NCBI RefSeq assembly: GCF_000722545.1 | Contig: NZ_JNVM01000004.1 | Span: 62,001 to 126,000, forward strand | Reading direction: 5' to 3' | DNA length: 64,000 nucleotides | DNA from: Paenibacillus tyrphae | GTDB lineage: Bacteria; Bacillota; Bacilli; Paenibacillales; NBRC-103111 | Part shown: positions 26,553 to 34,525 of the stretch, one piece after another | Layout: every line of letters begins with the position of its first letter | Numbering within the stretch: position 1 is the first letter of the stretch | The notes under the pieces: model-generated | What the model saw: only the letters and a program-made list of their open reading frames with translations | What the model was told of the DNA's origin: nothing | Databases searched by the model: none | Program-made: the position numbers and the translations under genes

Positions 26553-27316
26553 AACTCGCGCGCTCCTTTCATTTTACGCTGCAGCAGCGACAGCTCTTCC
26601 GAGCTGTAGGCCTGCAGCCAGTTCCAGATTAATACGGTCAGCAGACCTTCGCTGATGGCCAGCGGAATTTGCGTGATGGCGAAAATACCGCCGAATTTGA
26701 GGAATGAGGCCGCCACGCCGCCTTGCTCGGCCGGAAAAGCGAGCGCCAGCTGAAGCGACGTTACGATATAAGTGGACAGATCGGCGAGCGCCGCTGCCGT
26801 GAAGATGGACAGCTTCTGCTTGCCGGTCGACTTCATCATTCCTTTGTACACCATGTAACCAACGAACGGACCCGCGACGGCCATGGAGAACGCGTTGGCT
26901 CCGAGGGTCGTCAGCCCGCCGTGGGCAAGCAGCAGAGCTTGAAACAGCAGCACGATGGAACCCAGCACGCTCATCGGCAGCGGACCGAACATGACCGCTC
27001 CGAGCCCCGTGCCCGTCGGATGCGAGCTGCTTCCCGTCACGGACGGAATTTTCAGCGCCGACAGCACGAAGGTAAAGGCGCCGGCCAGACCGAGCATAAT
27101 TTTCAGTTCCGGCGTTTCCTTCGTTATTTTCCGGAGCGCCCGCAGCCCGAGAATGAAGAAGGGCAGAAAGGCGGCCCACCAGAAAACGGCCCAGCCGATC
27201 GGCAGAAATCCTTCCATAATATGCATGGCGTAAGCGGATTCGGGCGCGTTCAACGATAAATACAACGTTAAACCGCTTACCAAAAGCAGGGTGCCGATTG
27301 TCTTTTTCTTTTTCAT
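26549..27316 (-). CDS. cbiM: Cobalt transporter substrate-binding membrane protein CbiM
   Basis: 255 residues. After a cleavable signal sequence the mature N-terminus should begin MHIMEGFLP, in which the Met-His amino terminus coordinates the metal; this is the family hallmark. The conserved [15 protein letters not shown] and [20 protein letters not shown] blocks are intact. The start ATG at 27316 follows AGGAGGAATT. The longer open frame upstream runs through the riboswitch and is not coding. Confidence 0.95.
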   Translation of the reverse strand: MKKKKTIGTLLLVSGLTLYLSLNAPESAYAMHIMEGFLPIGWAVFWWAAFLPFFILGLRALRKITKETPELKIMLGLAGAFTFVLSALKIPSVTGSSSHPTGTGLGAVMFGPLPMSVLGSIVLLFQALLLAHGGLTTLGANAFSMAVAGPFVGYMVYKGMMKSTGKQKLSIFTAAALADLSTYIVTSLQLALAFPAEQGGVAASFLKFGGIFAITQIPLAISEGLLTVLIWNWLQAYSSEELSLLQRKMKGAREL

Positions 27317-27345
27317 GATAATTCCTCCTGAATGATACTTGTAAA

Positions 27346-27379
27346 CCAAAAAAAAGACCGATCCTGTAGGATGGGTCTT
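27346..27379 (-). terminator. Riboswitch-controlled terminator of cbiMNQO
   Basis: Minus-strand hairpin AAGACC-(ATCCT/AGGAT)-GGTCTT followed by eight T, between the cobalamin aptamer and cbiM. Confidence 0.9.
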
Positions 27380-27472
27380 GGGTACGCGCGCCGACAAACG
27401 ACAATGCACACAGGTCATTGTCCGGCTATGTTCGTACACCTCTCCTTTCCGCGAAGGCTTTGGGGTGCATCC

Positions 27473-27636
27473 ATAAGGTAGGTCTCCTGGCTCTCGGATC
27501 GTCGTGTTCTTTCGCCTTCCCCGACGGGTGAATCGAGTGACGTCATGGAAAGAAACTCCCCGAATACAGTGGCGGGACCGCTCGGGATTTGAACCCGATT
27601 CCCTGTTACCCTTTGCTCCACGCAAAGGCACCTTAT
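27473..27636 (-). ncRNA. Cobalamin riboswitch upstream of cbiMNQO
   Basis: On the minus strand the closing stem ATAAGGT / ACCTTAT brackets GGTCCCGCCACTGTA (B12 box) and GAGCCAGGAGACC. The layout is the same as in the metE leader, but the sequence differs enough to rule out a recent duplication. The next 100 bases (27637-27737) hold the unrecognised promoter; no gene is seen there. Confidence 0.95.
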
Positions 27637-27737
27637 CGATTTCGTTATGTGGTTGTATCGATGCTTGCAGAATAAATGGTTCGCTACAAAACTATTCGAT
27701 ACAAACAGGTCATTTCCTTTCGAATGTTCGAAAATTT

Positions 27738-28586
27738 TTACTGGTAATATCCTTCAGTCGATTTGCGGAACGTTTTGAATTGATTCGCATCATGCCCGAA
27801 CCACACTTGGGAGTTCGTTCGGTTAGCCAGCGTGCGGATTTTCTCCACCGCGTTCCGGTAACCGAGCGAATCGTACAAAATGCCCGGCGGCTTGACCGGA
27901 GGGCCGAAGCTTTCCGCCGTATAGATCGCATCGGAAGCGAGGATGATCCCGCCCGTTTCCGGCATGTCGACGTGCAAGCCTATCATGCCCCAGGCATGGC
28001 CGCTTCCAAAATTAAGAATCTTGATCCCTTCGGCCAGATCCAGGTTATCTTCAGTGCGCTTGACCGTCTTCCACTGCAAATGGTTTTTGATCCACGCATC
28101 GATGTCCGCCCAAATATAGCCGCCTTCTTTTTGGTTGCGTGCGTAGGACTGTAGGGCGCCATTCAGCTCGTCCTCGTGGACGATAATCGTCGCGTTCGTG
28201 AACATCTCCAGGCATCCCGCATGGTCCAGATGAAGATGGGAGGCTATCACGTACTTGATGTCCTCGGGTCTTACTTTCAGCTGCTCCAGCCGGTTATGCA
28301 GGTAGCATTCCTCGCTTGCCACCCAGGGGAACGCCTGCTGGGTCGCTTGGGTCCAGCGTCCTTGGGCGCCCATCGAGTTCGGGTTGCAGGACGTATCGAA
28401 CAAAATTTTCCCTTCCGGATGATCGATCAATACGGTGTAAATCGGAAATTCCACGAACTGCGTCTGCGCATTCGGGTTGCTGACCGTCGCCGGATTGTGC
28501 ATGGCGATCAGCCAGTTTTTGTCCATGCTCATCCGGCCGTTGTCCATCACATACAGCTTGGGCCGGGCTTTTATTAGATTTGACAT
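27738..28586 (-). CDS. Metallo-beta-lactamase-fold hydrolase, AHL-lactonase-like
   Basis: 282 residues. The two-metal motif HLHLDHAG spans residues 117-124, and the downstream His (SGHAWGMIGLHV) and Asp (LASDAIYTAE) ligands are present. The overall pattern, including LYVMDNGRMSMDKNWL and PIYTVLIDHPEGKILFDTS in the N-terminal half, resembles N-acyl-homoserine-lactone lactonases (AiiA/AidC-type), which open the lactone of quorum-sensing signals. The ATG at 28586 lies 7 nt after GGGAGG. It is divergent from an HxlR regulator. Lactonase activity is inferred, not shown. Confidence 0.82.
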   Translation of the reverse strand: MSNLIKARPKLYVMDNGRMSMDKNWLIAMHNPATVSNPNAQTQFVEFPIYTVLIDHPEGKILFDTSCNPNSMGAQGRWTQATQQAFPWVASEECYLHNRLEQLKVRPEDIKYVIASHLHLDHAGCLEMFTNATIIVHEDELNGALQSYARNQKEGGYIWADIDAWIKNHLQWKTVKRTEDNLDLAEGIKILNFGSGHAWGMIGLHVDMPETGGIILASDAIYTAESFGPPVKPPGILYDSLGYRNAVEKIRTLANRTNSQVWFGHDANQFKTFRKSTEGYYQ

Positions 28587-28720
28587 GTTCATTCCTCCCA
28601 TTAGTAAACAAATATATTCGCTTGTACGCTCGCTCATGCTCCGGATTTCAACTTTGGCGGGCGGTATAGACATACCATAGTATATAAACTAAAATTACAT
28701 AAGTAGGCACTTTTTGGTGT

Positions 28721-28736
28721 CCTGGGTACTTCCAGG
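28721..28736. promoter_or_regulatory. Candidate HxlR operator
   Basis: Dyad CCTGG-GTACTT-CCAGG 20 bp upstream of the HxlR start, in the 169-bp space shared with the divergent hydrolase gene. The position fits control of one or both genes. Confidence 0.5.
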
Positions 28737-28755
28737 TGTATAGGAGGGAGATCAT

Positions 28756-29160
28756 TTGACATCTTTACCCGAAACAAGACCATTCGGAAACTCGCCGGCG
28801 ACTTGCGGCTACAGCAGAGTTCTTGAATTGATATCCGACAAATGGACGGCGCTCGTCATGTACACCCTGGAAGACGGGAGTGTCCGCTACGGGGAAATGG
28901 GAAGAAGAATCGACGGGATTTCCAAAAAAATGCTGACGCAAACGGTCCGGAAGCTTGAGCGGGACGGGCTGGTGCGACGCCATGTTACGCCAACCGTGCC
29001 CCCAACCGTCGACTATTCGCTAACCCCGCTGGGCGAAACGCTGCTTCAACCGATGAAAGAGCTAAGGCAATGGGCAAGAGTAAATTACCCGCATGTCGAG
29101 GCGGCGAGAGCCGACTACGATTTAGCGTATGACGGAAATTCCCAATCGCCAGCGGATTAA
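28756..29160 (+). CDS. HxlR-family transcriptional regulator
   Basis: 134 residues, almost entirely one winged helix. Typical features are CGYSRVLELISDKWTALVMY near residue 17-36, GEMGRRIDGISKKMLTQTVR and the wing DYSLTPLGETL. The single N-terminal Cys (about residue 17) is the redox-sensing position in several family members. The TTG start at 28756 follows AGGAGGGAG. It probably regulates the divergent lactonase-like gene. Confidence 0.9.
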   Translation: MTSLPETRPFGNSPATCGYSRVLELISDKWTALVMYTLEDGSVRYGEMGRRIDGISKKMLTQTVRKLERDGLVRRHVTPTVPPTVDYSLTPLGETLLQPMKELRQWARVNYPHVEAARADYDLAYDGNSQSPAD

Positions 29161-29329
29161 GGCTTGCTGGAAGCGCTGCTGAAGGCTCGCGCGATGAAGT
29201 GATGACCAAGAGCATGATGGCGTTCCGCAGCTTTCGGAACCTCATCATGCTTGATTTTTATGAGCTAAGGGGAGAGACGGGGTTGGATACGGCAAAGGCG
29301 CAATTGCTGAATTATGAGGGGGGAAACAA

Positions 29330-29805
29330 GTGGTTGATATTATTGTTAAACGGAAATTTACAGTTATCGGCAAGATGGGGGAGGGACTTGCCACAGAAGG
29401 TGCTGTTTGGATACCGCCATTATGGAAAGAGGCAAACAGTAAATTTGCTGAAATAAGCAATCTTGCAAAATTGAATTCTGACGGTAGTATTGTTGGGGTT
29501 TGGGGAGCTATGAGTGATGTGGATGGAAAGTTCGAAAGGTGGAAAAATGAGGGGAAATACTTAGCGGGGTGTGAGGTTCTAGACGATGCTGAAGCCCCGC
29601 ATGGCTGGGTTAAATGGGTCATTCCATCATTTAAATATGTTGTGGTTAAGTGTAATCTAAATTCCTATAAAGAAACATTTAATCATATGACTACTTACCG
29701 AATAATGGATACACATTGGTTGGAGCAGTTCATGAATTTTATGACCCTAAAGATAATAACGGTAAATTGTCTTTATTTTTCCCTATCGAGAAGATATTCA
29801 ATTGA
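29330..29805 (+). pseudogene. GyrI-like effector-binding protein, frameshifted
   Basis: A GTG start behind GGGGGG gives an intact small-molecule-binding (GyrI/AraC effector) domain for about 120 residues (FTVIGKMGEGLATEGAVWIP, then WGAMSDVDGKFERWK). At about 29695 a run of T is one base short. Shifting frame there restores the family C-terminus (LPNNGYTLVGAVHEFYDP, then LSLFFPIEKIFN) up to a TGA at 29805. Read as is, translation continues into unrelated residues. The stretch is clearly AT-richer than its neighbours, suggesting acquisition. Sequencing error in the T-run is the alternative. Confidence 0.8.
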
Positions 29806-29886
29806 TCGCTTCTCAACAAGCGCAGGCAATCGTTCACGCGGTTGCCTTTTTGCATAGGCCGTTTCCGATAATTTTTCAAAAAAGCC

Positions 29887-29915
29887 TTGACTGACACAGC
29901 CTTGTTGTCTAATAT
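29887..29915 (+). promoter_or_regulatory. Promoter of the siderophore importer operon
   Basis: TTGACT (29887-29892), 17 bp, TAATAT (29910-29915). Confidence 0.75.
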
Positions 29916-29960
29916 AGTTTAAGATTGTTCATTAAGAATGATTCTCAATATCGTTTCATT

Positions 29961-29979
29961 GATAATGAAAATCATTATC
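29961..29979. promoter_or_regulatory. Fur box
   Basis: GATAATGAAAATCATTATC matches the 19-bp Fur consensus at 18 positions. It lies downstream of the promoter and 37 bp before yclN; a weaker partial match (AATGATTCTCAATA) is immediately upstream. This indicates iron repression of the importer. Confidence 0.9.
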
Positions 29980-30015
29980 GAATTATTTACTACTAAACTA
30001 TTGTTAGGAAATGTT

Positions 30016-30969
30016 ATGAGAAAAACTTATTTGGTCCTTGCCCTGATTGTTTTATCCGTTGCTTCTTTATTCATCGGCGCGAAAGATTTGACGCTGACCG
30101 ATATCGTGCAGTGGAACGAGGAGAAGGTCGAGGTGCTGATGATCAGCCGGTTCCCGCGCTTGATCAGCATCTTGATCGCGGGCATGAGCATGAGCATCGT
30201 GGGCCTCATTATGCAGCAGCTCAGCCGCAACAAATTCGTCTCCCCGTCGACCGCGGGCACGATGGATTCGGCCAGTCTGGGCATCCTGGTCGCCCTGCTG
30301 ATCTTCACAGAGGCGACTCCGATGCAGAAGATGTCCGTCGCCTTTATATTTTCGCTGGCCGGTACATACGTGTTTATGAAAATTCTCGACCGGGTGAAAT
30401 TCAAGGATGCGATCTTCATCCCGCTCGTCGGACTCATGCTCGGCAATCTCATCGAATCGATGACGACCTTTTTCGCCTATAAATACGATCTCATTCAAAG
30501 CATGTCGTCGTGGCTGCACGGGGACTTCTCGGTTGTGCTGAAAGGCCGCTACGAGCTGCTGTACATCAGCATTCCTGCCACGGTGCTGGCTTACCTGTTC
30601 GCCAATAAGTTTACGGTCGCGGGGATGGGCGAGGATTTTTCCGTCAATCTCGGATTGAATTACAGGCAGGTGGTCAACCTTGGACTCGTAATTGCGGCCC
30701 TGGTGACCTCGGTTGTCGTGCTGACGGTCGGCATGATTCCGTTTCTGGGCTTGATCATTCCGAACATCGTCACGATTTATCAAGGGGATAACTTGAAAAA
30801 AAATCTTCCCCATACCGCCTTGCTCGGAGCCGTCTTCCTTCTGGCCTGCGACATTTTCGGGCGGGTGATCATTTATCCGTATGAAATTTCGATCGGATTG
30901 ACCGTGGGGGTTATCGGAAGCGGGATTTTTCTGTACCTGCTTATGAGGAGAAAGAAATATGAGCAATAA
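30016..30969 (+). CDS. yclN: Siderophore ABC transporter permease YclN
   Basis: 317-residue FecCD-type permease with about nine to ten helices. It resembles Bacillus YclN closely, including ISILIAGMSMSIVGLIMQQL, RNKFVSPSTAGTMDSA and IPFLGLIIPNIVTIYQGDNL. In B. subtilis YclNOPQ imports petrobactin-type catecholates. The ATG at 30016 follows TAGGAAATGTT; the frame extends upstream through the Fur box and is not coding there. It overlaps yclO by 11 bp. Confidence 0.92.
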   Translation: MRKTYLVLALIVLSVASLFIGAKDLTLTDIVQWNEEKVEVLMISRFPRLISILIAGMSMSIVGLIMQQLSRNKFVSPSTAGTMDSASLGILVALLIFTEATPMQKMSVAFIFSLAGTYVFMKILDRVKFKDAIFIPLVGLMLGNLIESMTTFFAYKYDLIQSMSSWLHGDFSVVLKGRYELLYISIPATVLAYLFANKFTVAGMGEDFSVNLGLNYRQVVNLGLVIAALVTSVVVLTVGMIPFLGLIIPNIVTIYQGDNLKKNLPHTALLGAVFLLACDIFGRVIIYPYEISIGLTVGVIGSGIFLYLLMRRKKYEQ

Positions 30970-31909
30970 AGTCAAGTTAATCTTGCTTGCCGTCATAGCG
31001 GTGGCTTTGGTTGTGCTGTTTATGGTCATCCAGTCGGGCGGCAATTGGGATTACATCCTTCCCCGGCGGGGCAAAAAGGTGCTCGCGCTGCTGCTTACCG
31101 GCTTTTGTATCGCCTTCTCGACCATGATATTTCAGACGATTACGAACAACCGGATTTTGACGCCCAGCATGATCGGGCTCGATTGGCTCTATATGCTGAT
31201 CCAAACCGCCATCGTCTTTATTTTCGGCGCAACCAGCCTGACGACGATCAGCAATCAATGGAATTTCGCGCTGTCCGTCGGAATGATGGTGCTGTTCGCG
31301 CTCCTGCTCCATAAGCTGATGTTCCGCAAAGAAGGAACGAACATTTATTATTTGCTGCTCGTCGGACTTGTTCTAGGAACGCTGTTTCAAAGCTCGTCCT
31401 CGTTCATGCAGATGCTGATCAATCCTAACGCGTTCATGGTTTTGCAGAGCAAGCTGTTTGCCAGCTTCAGCAGCGTCAACTCGGATCTTTTGACGATTTC
31501 GGTCGTCGCTGTGCTGATCATTACGCTGTATTTTAAGAAGCTGCTTACCTATCTGGATGTCATTTCGCTGGGCAAGGAGCATGCGATCAATCTGGGCGTG
31601 CCTTACGACAGCATCGTGAAAAGGCTGCTGATCGTCGTCGCGATTCTGGCGTCGATCGCTACCGCTCTGGTCGGACCGATTACGTTCTTCGGGCTGCTTG
31701 TCGCCAACGTCACGCACCAATTTTTGCGCACGTATCGGCACAGCCAGCTTATTCTCGGAGCGGTCCTGATCGGGATGATCGCCTTGGTCGGCGGTCAATT
31801 GATGGTGGAACGGGTGTTTACCTTTACGACCACGCTCAGCGTCATCGTGAATTTCATCGGCGGGTCTTACTTTCTATATCTTTTGTTGAAGGAGAACAAA
31901 TCGTGGTAG
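30959..31909 (+). CDS. yclO: Siderophore ABC transporter permease YclO
   Basis: Second FecCD-type permease, 316 residues. The TPSMIGLDWLYMLIQT and GPITFFGLLVANVTHQFLRTYRHS segments are those of YclO. GAGGAGAAAGAAAT, within the end of yclN, precedes its ATG. It forms the membrane heterodimer with YclN, and its 3' end overlaps yclP. Confidence 0.92.
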   Translation: MSNKVKLILLAVIAVALVVLFMVIQSGGNWDYILPRRGKKVLALLLTGFCIAFSTMIFQTITNNRILTPSMIGLDWLYMLIQTAIVFIFGATSLTTISNQWNFALSVGMMVLFALLLHKLMFRKEGTNIYYLLLVGLVLGTLFQSSSSFMQMLINPNAFMVLQSKLFASFSSVNSDLLTISVVAVLIITLYFKKLLTYLDVISLGKEHAINLGVPYDSIVKRLLIVVAILASIATALVGPITFFGLLVANVTHQFLRTYRHSQLILGAVLIGMIALVGGQLMVERVFTFTTTLSVIVNFIGGSYFLYLLLKENKSW

Positions 31910-32661
31910 AAGTACGCAACGTAACGAAAACCTACGGGAATAAGCGCGTCGTCGATCAAGTCTCCGTCAAGGTCAACAAAGGGAGCATCACCGCTTTTAT
32001 CGGGCCGAACGGCGCCGGCAAAAGCACGCTGCTGTCCATGATGAGCCGCCTTCTGACGAGGAACGAGGGAGAAGTGTGGATCGAAGGCAAAGAAATCGGG
32101 CAGTACAAGAGCAGCGAGCTGGCCAAAAAGATCTCGATTCTGAAGCAGTCCAACCATATCGGCATCCGCTTGACGGTGCGCGAGCTTGTCAGCTTCGGCC
32201 GCTTTCCTTATTCGCAGGGCAAGCTAACGAAGGACGATTGGGTGTACGTCGACGAAGCCATCCGCTACATGGAGCTCGAAGACATGCAGCACAAGTATAT
32301 CGATCAATTGAGCGGCGGCCAGCGGCAGCGGGCTTACATCGCCATGGTCATCGCGCAAAATACCGAGTACATTTTGCTGGATGAGCCGCTCAACAATCTG
32401 GATATGAAGCATTCGGTCCAGATTATGAAGGTGCTGCGGCGGCTGGTCGACGAGCTGGGCAAGACGATTGTCATCGTGATCCACGACATCAATTTTGCCT
32501 CCTGCCATGCCGATTACATCGTGGCGCTCAAGGACGGGAAGCTGGTCCGCGAAGGCCCGACGGCGGAGATCATCGAGGAGTCCGTGCTCAAGGACATTTA
32601 CGACATGGATATCCATATCGAGGATATCAACGAGAACAAGATTTGCGTGTATTTTACTTAG
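31903..32661 (+). CDS. yclP: Siderophore ABC transporter ATP-binding protein YclP
   Basis: 252-residue ATPase starting at GTG 31903 behind GAAGGAGAAC. Walker A GPNGAGKST, signature LSGGQRQRAYIA, Walker B YILLDEPLNNLD and the switch His (IVIHDINF) are intact. It belongs to the FepC/FhuC group. Confidence 0.94.
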   Translation: MVEVRNVTKTYGNKRVVDQVSVKVNKGSITAFIGPNGAGKSTLLSMMSRLLTRNEGEVWIEGKEIGQYKSSELAKKISILKQSNHIGIRLTVRELVSFGRFPYSQGKLTKDDWVYVDEAIRYMELEDMQHKYIDQLSGGQRQRAYIAMVIAQNTEYILLDEPLNNLDMKHSVQIMKVLRRLVDELGKTIVIVIHDINFASCHADYIVALKDGKLVREGPTAEIIEESVLKDIYDMDIHIEDINENKICVYFT

Positions 32662-32727
32662 CCGATTGTCCAAGGGACGCCATGCCGTCCTTTGCAATAA
32701 ATATTACGATTATCGAGGTGGTCAAAG

Positions 32728-33717
32728 ATGAAAAAAATGTCATGGATGCTCATGATCGTGCTGCTGGCCGTTATGGTTGCGGCGTGCGGAACGAACGGTT
32801 CGGGCAGCTCCAATAATGCGGCAGGGGGCGCCAACAGCGGCGATGCGAAGAACGCGAACACGGCCGCACCGAAAGACGGCGAAGAGCTGACGATTAAACA
32901 TAAGCTTGGGGAAACGAAAGTTAAAAAGAACCCGAAAAAGGTCGTTGTGTTCGACTTCGGCACGCTGGATTCGCTGGATAAACTGGGCGTTGAAGTGGCC
33001 GGCGTTCCGTCGAAAAACCTGCCTTCCTATTTGTCCAAATACAAAGACAGCAAGTATGCGAACGTAGGCGGCCTGATGGAGCCGGACTTCGAGAAGATCA
33101 ACCAGCTCAAGCCCGATCTGATCATCATCTCCGCACGGCAATCGGCCAAATACGATGAGTTCAAAGCGATCGCTCCGACGATCTTTATGGGCATAGACGA
33201 CAAAAGCTACATGAAATCGTTCGAAGAAAATGTGAAGCTGCTCGGCCAAATTTTCGGCAAGGAAGCGGCAGCGGATAAGGAGTTCGCCGCCATCGGCGAC
33301 TCCATTAAGAAGCTGAAAGAAAAAGCGTCCGCAGGCGGCAAAACCGCATTGGTCATCTTGACGACCGGCGGCAAAACCAGCGCTTACGGCCAAGGCTCGC
33401 GCTTCGGCATTATCCACGACGAATTCGGCTTCACGCCTGCAGACAAAGATATCAAGGTTGAGACGCACGGCCAAAGCATCACGTTTGAATACGTCGCTCA
33501 GAAAGATCCGGACTACCTGTTTGTCGTCGACCGCGACGCCGTTGTCGGCAACGGTACGCCGGCGAAGCAAATCGTGGAAAATGAGCTGACGAAGAAGACG
33601 AAAGCCTACAAAAACGGCAAAATCATTTATCTGGATTCGAACTATTGGTATCTGTCCGGCGGCGGCTTGCTTTCCGTGGCCGAGATGGTGAAAGAAGCGG
33701 AAAAAGCGGTGCAATAA
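32728..33717 (+). CDS. yclQ: Siderophore-binding lipoprotein YclQ
   Basis: 329 residues. The lipoprotein signal has its lipobox at VAAC (Cys20), then a Ser/Asn/Ala-rich linker and a TroA/FecB-type two-lobe binding domain (KKVVVFDFGTLDSLDKLGVE, KPDLIIISARQSAKYDEF, each within that fold). It captures the ferric siderophore outside the membrane. GAGGTGGTCAAAG precedes the ATG. The 66-bp gap from yclP contains no obvious terminator. Confidence 0.93.
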   Translation: MKKMSWMLMIVLLAVMVAACGTNGSGSSNNAAGGANSGDAKNANTAAPKDGEELTIKHKLGETKVKKNPKKVVVFDFGTLDSLDKLGVEVAGVPSKNLPSYLSKYKDSKYANVGGLMEPDFEKINQLKPDLIIISARQSAKYDEFKAIAPTIFMGIDDKSYMKSFEENVKLLGQIFGKEAAADKEFAAIGDSIKKLKEKASAGGKTALVILTTGGKTSAYGQGSRFGIIHDEFGFTPADKDIKVETHGQSITFEYVAQKDPDYLFVVDRDAVVGNGTPAKQIVENELTKKTKAYKNGKIIYLDSNYWYLSGGGLLSVAEMVKEAEKAVQ

Positions 33718-33744
33718 TCGCGCCGTCATAGCGCTGCAATCATG

Positions 33745-33792
33745 AACAAGCTCCCTGCATTGCCGAGCCGGCGATAAGGGAGCTTGTTTTGT
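33745..33792 (+). terminator. Intrinsic terminator of yclNOPQ
   Basis: Stem AACAAGCTCCCT / AGGGAGCTTGTT with a 20-nt loop, then TTG TTA. The symmetric A and T ends make it potentially bidirectional. Confidence 0.85.
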
Positions 33793-33856
33793 TAAATGAA
33801 TAATTATCGCGCCGGCCGTCAACCCTATCTTCATCTTAACGGGTGGAGGTTTGGCG

Positions 33857-34051
33857 ATGGACTTGGAAGAAGAAAACGAAGGGTATTTCGAACATTTTAC
33901 GAATAACAGCATTACGACGCCTCCGGATCAGGAGGATAGGGCAGCGACCGATGGAATCAGCAAATTCGTAGAGCGGGTGATGGATGGCCTCGCCGGGGAA
34001 GCGGACGATTCCGGTTCGGAGCAGGCGCGCTCTTCGTCGGAGCAGCATTAA
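33857..34051 (+). CDS. Small acidic protein of unknown function
   Basis: 64 residues, strongly acidic (MDLEEENEGYFEHF at the start, Asp/Glu/Ser-rich end), no membrane segment or known motif. GGTGGAGG lies 7 nt before the ATG at 33857, and a strong terminator follows, so it looks like a real monocistronic gene. It has no recognisable family. Confidence 0.6.
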   Translation: MDLEEENEGYFEHFTNNSITTPPDQEDRAATDGISKFVERVMDGLAGEADDSGSEQARSSSEQH

Positions 34052-34068
34052 TTCAATACACGTCCGAG

Positions 34069-34106
34069 AAGCGGTTTTTCCCGAAAAGGGAGGAGCCGCT
34101 TTTTTG
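34069..34106 (+). terminator. Intrinsic terminator after small acidic protein
   Basis: AAGCGG / CCGCTT outer stem, inner CCC-GAAAA-GGG, followed by TTTTTT. Confidence 0.85.
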
Positions 34107-34154
34107 CGTTGTATCGCGGGTTTGGAGCATAGGGCAAAGCCTGTTTCGCATGTT

Positions 34155-34219
34155 CTGTTATAAAACAGTGAAAAAATTTAAAAAACAGTATTGAACAGTT
34201 TGGAATGTTGTTATATAAT
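34155..34219 (+). promoter_or_regulatory. Promoter of the glyoxylate-shunt operon with phased AACAGT repeats
   Basis: TTGAAC (34191-34196), 17 bp, TATAAT (34214-34219). AACAGT occurs at 34164, 34184 and 34194, i.e. 20 and 10 bp apart on one helical face, with the last copy over the -35. The first is half of a perfect dyad CTGTT-ATAA-AACAG (34155-34168). The regulator is unknown. Confidence 0.7.
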
Positions 34220-34274
34220 AACCTCATCGAAACAAAACACTGTACTATAATAAAAACAAATGGAGGTAGTTCAC

Positions 34275-34448
34275 ATGAATTGTCCGATATGTCACGGTCA
34301 TGGTGAAATTGAATCCCCTAACTTTCATTCCGGCGGCGTATCTGCGAACGACGAAAAGCAAACTCCGGAATACCGGGACGCTTTAGGCAAGAAGGTTACC
34401 ATCTGCTTCTGGTGCTGCGGCAACGGCTACGTAGAAAGCCACGAGTAG
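34275..34448 (+). CDS. Small CxxC zinc-ribbon-like protein
   Basis: 57 residues. Two DnaJ-like CxxCxGxG-type knuckles, CPICHGHGE near the start and CFWCCGNGYV near the end, could bind one zinc. The ATG at 34275 is 8 nt after TGGAGG; an ATG at 34260 overlaps that site. It is the first gene of the aceA-aceB transcript, 77 bp before aceA. The function is unknown; a metal-dependent regulatory or chaperone role is speculative. Confidence 0.7.
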   Translation: MNCPICHGHGEIESPNFHSGGVSANDEKQTPEYRDALGKKVTICFWCCGNGYVESHE

Positions 34449-34525
34449 TCCGCATAGATCTCCAATCGTTTATCACATCGTAATCACTCATATTACTCAT
34501 AACCAATTTCAGGAGGGAAAAAGGG

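Noticed and set aside
29199..29456. 85-codon frame between the HxlR gene and the GyrI-like pseudogene
   Set aside because: It has no convincing ribosome-binding site and overlaps the pseudogene in another frame; it may hold a gene remnant, but I cannot support one.
34164..34199. Short AACAGT repeats considered as a CRISPR-like array
   Set aside because: Units are 6 bp with 4-14 bp gaps, far too short; they fit regulator sites over a promoter.
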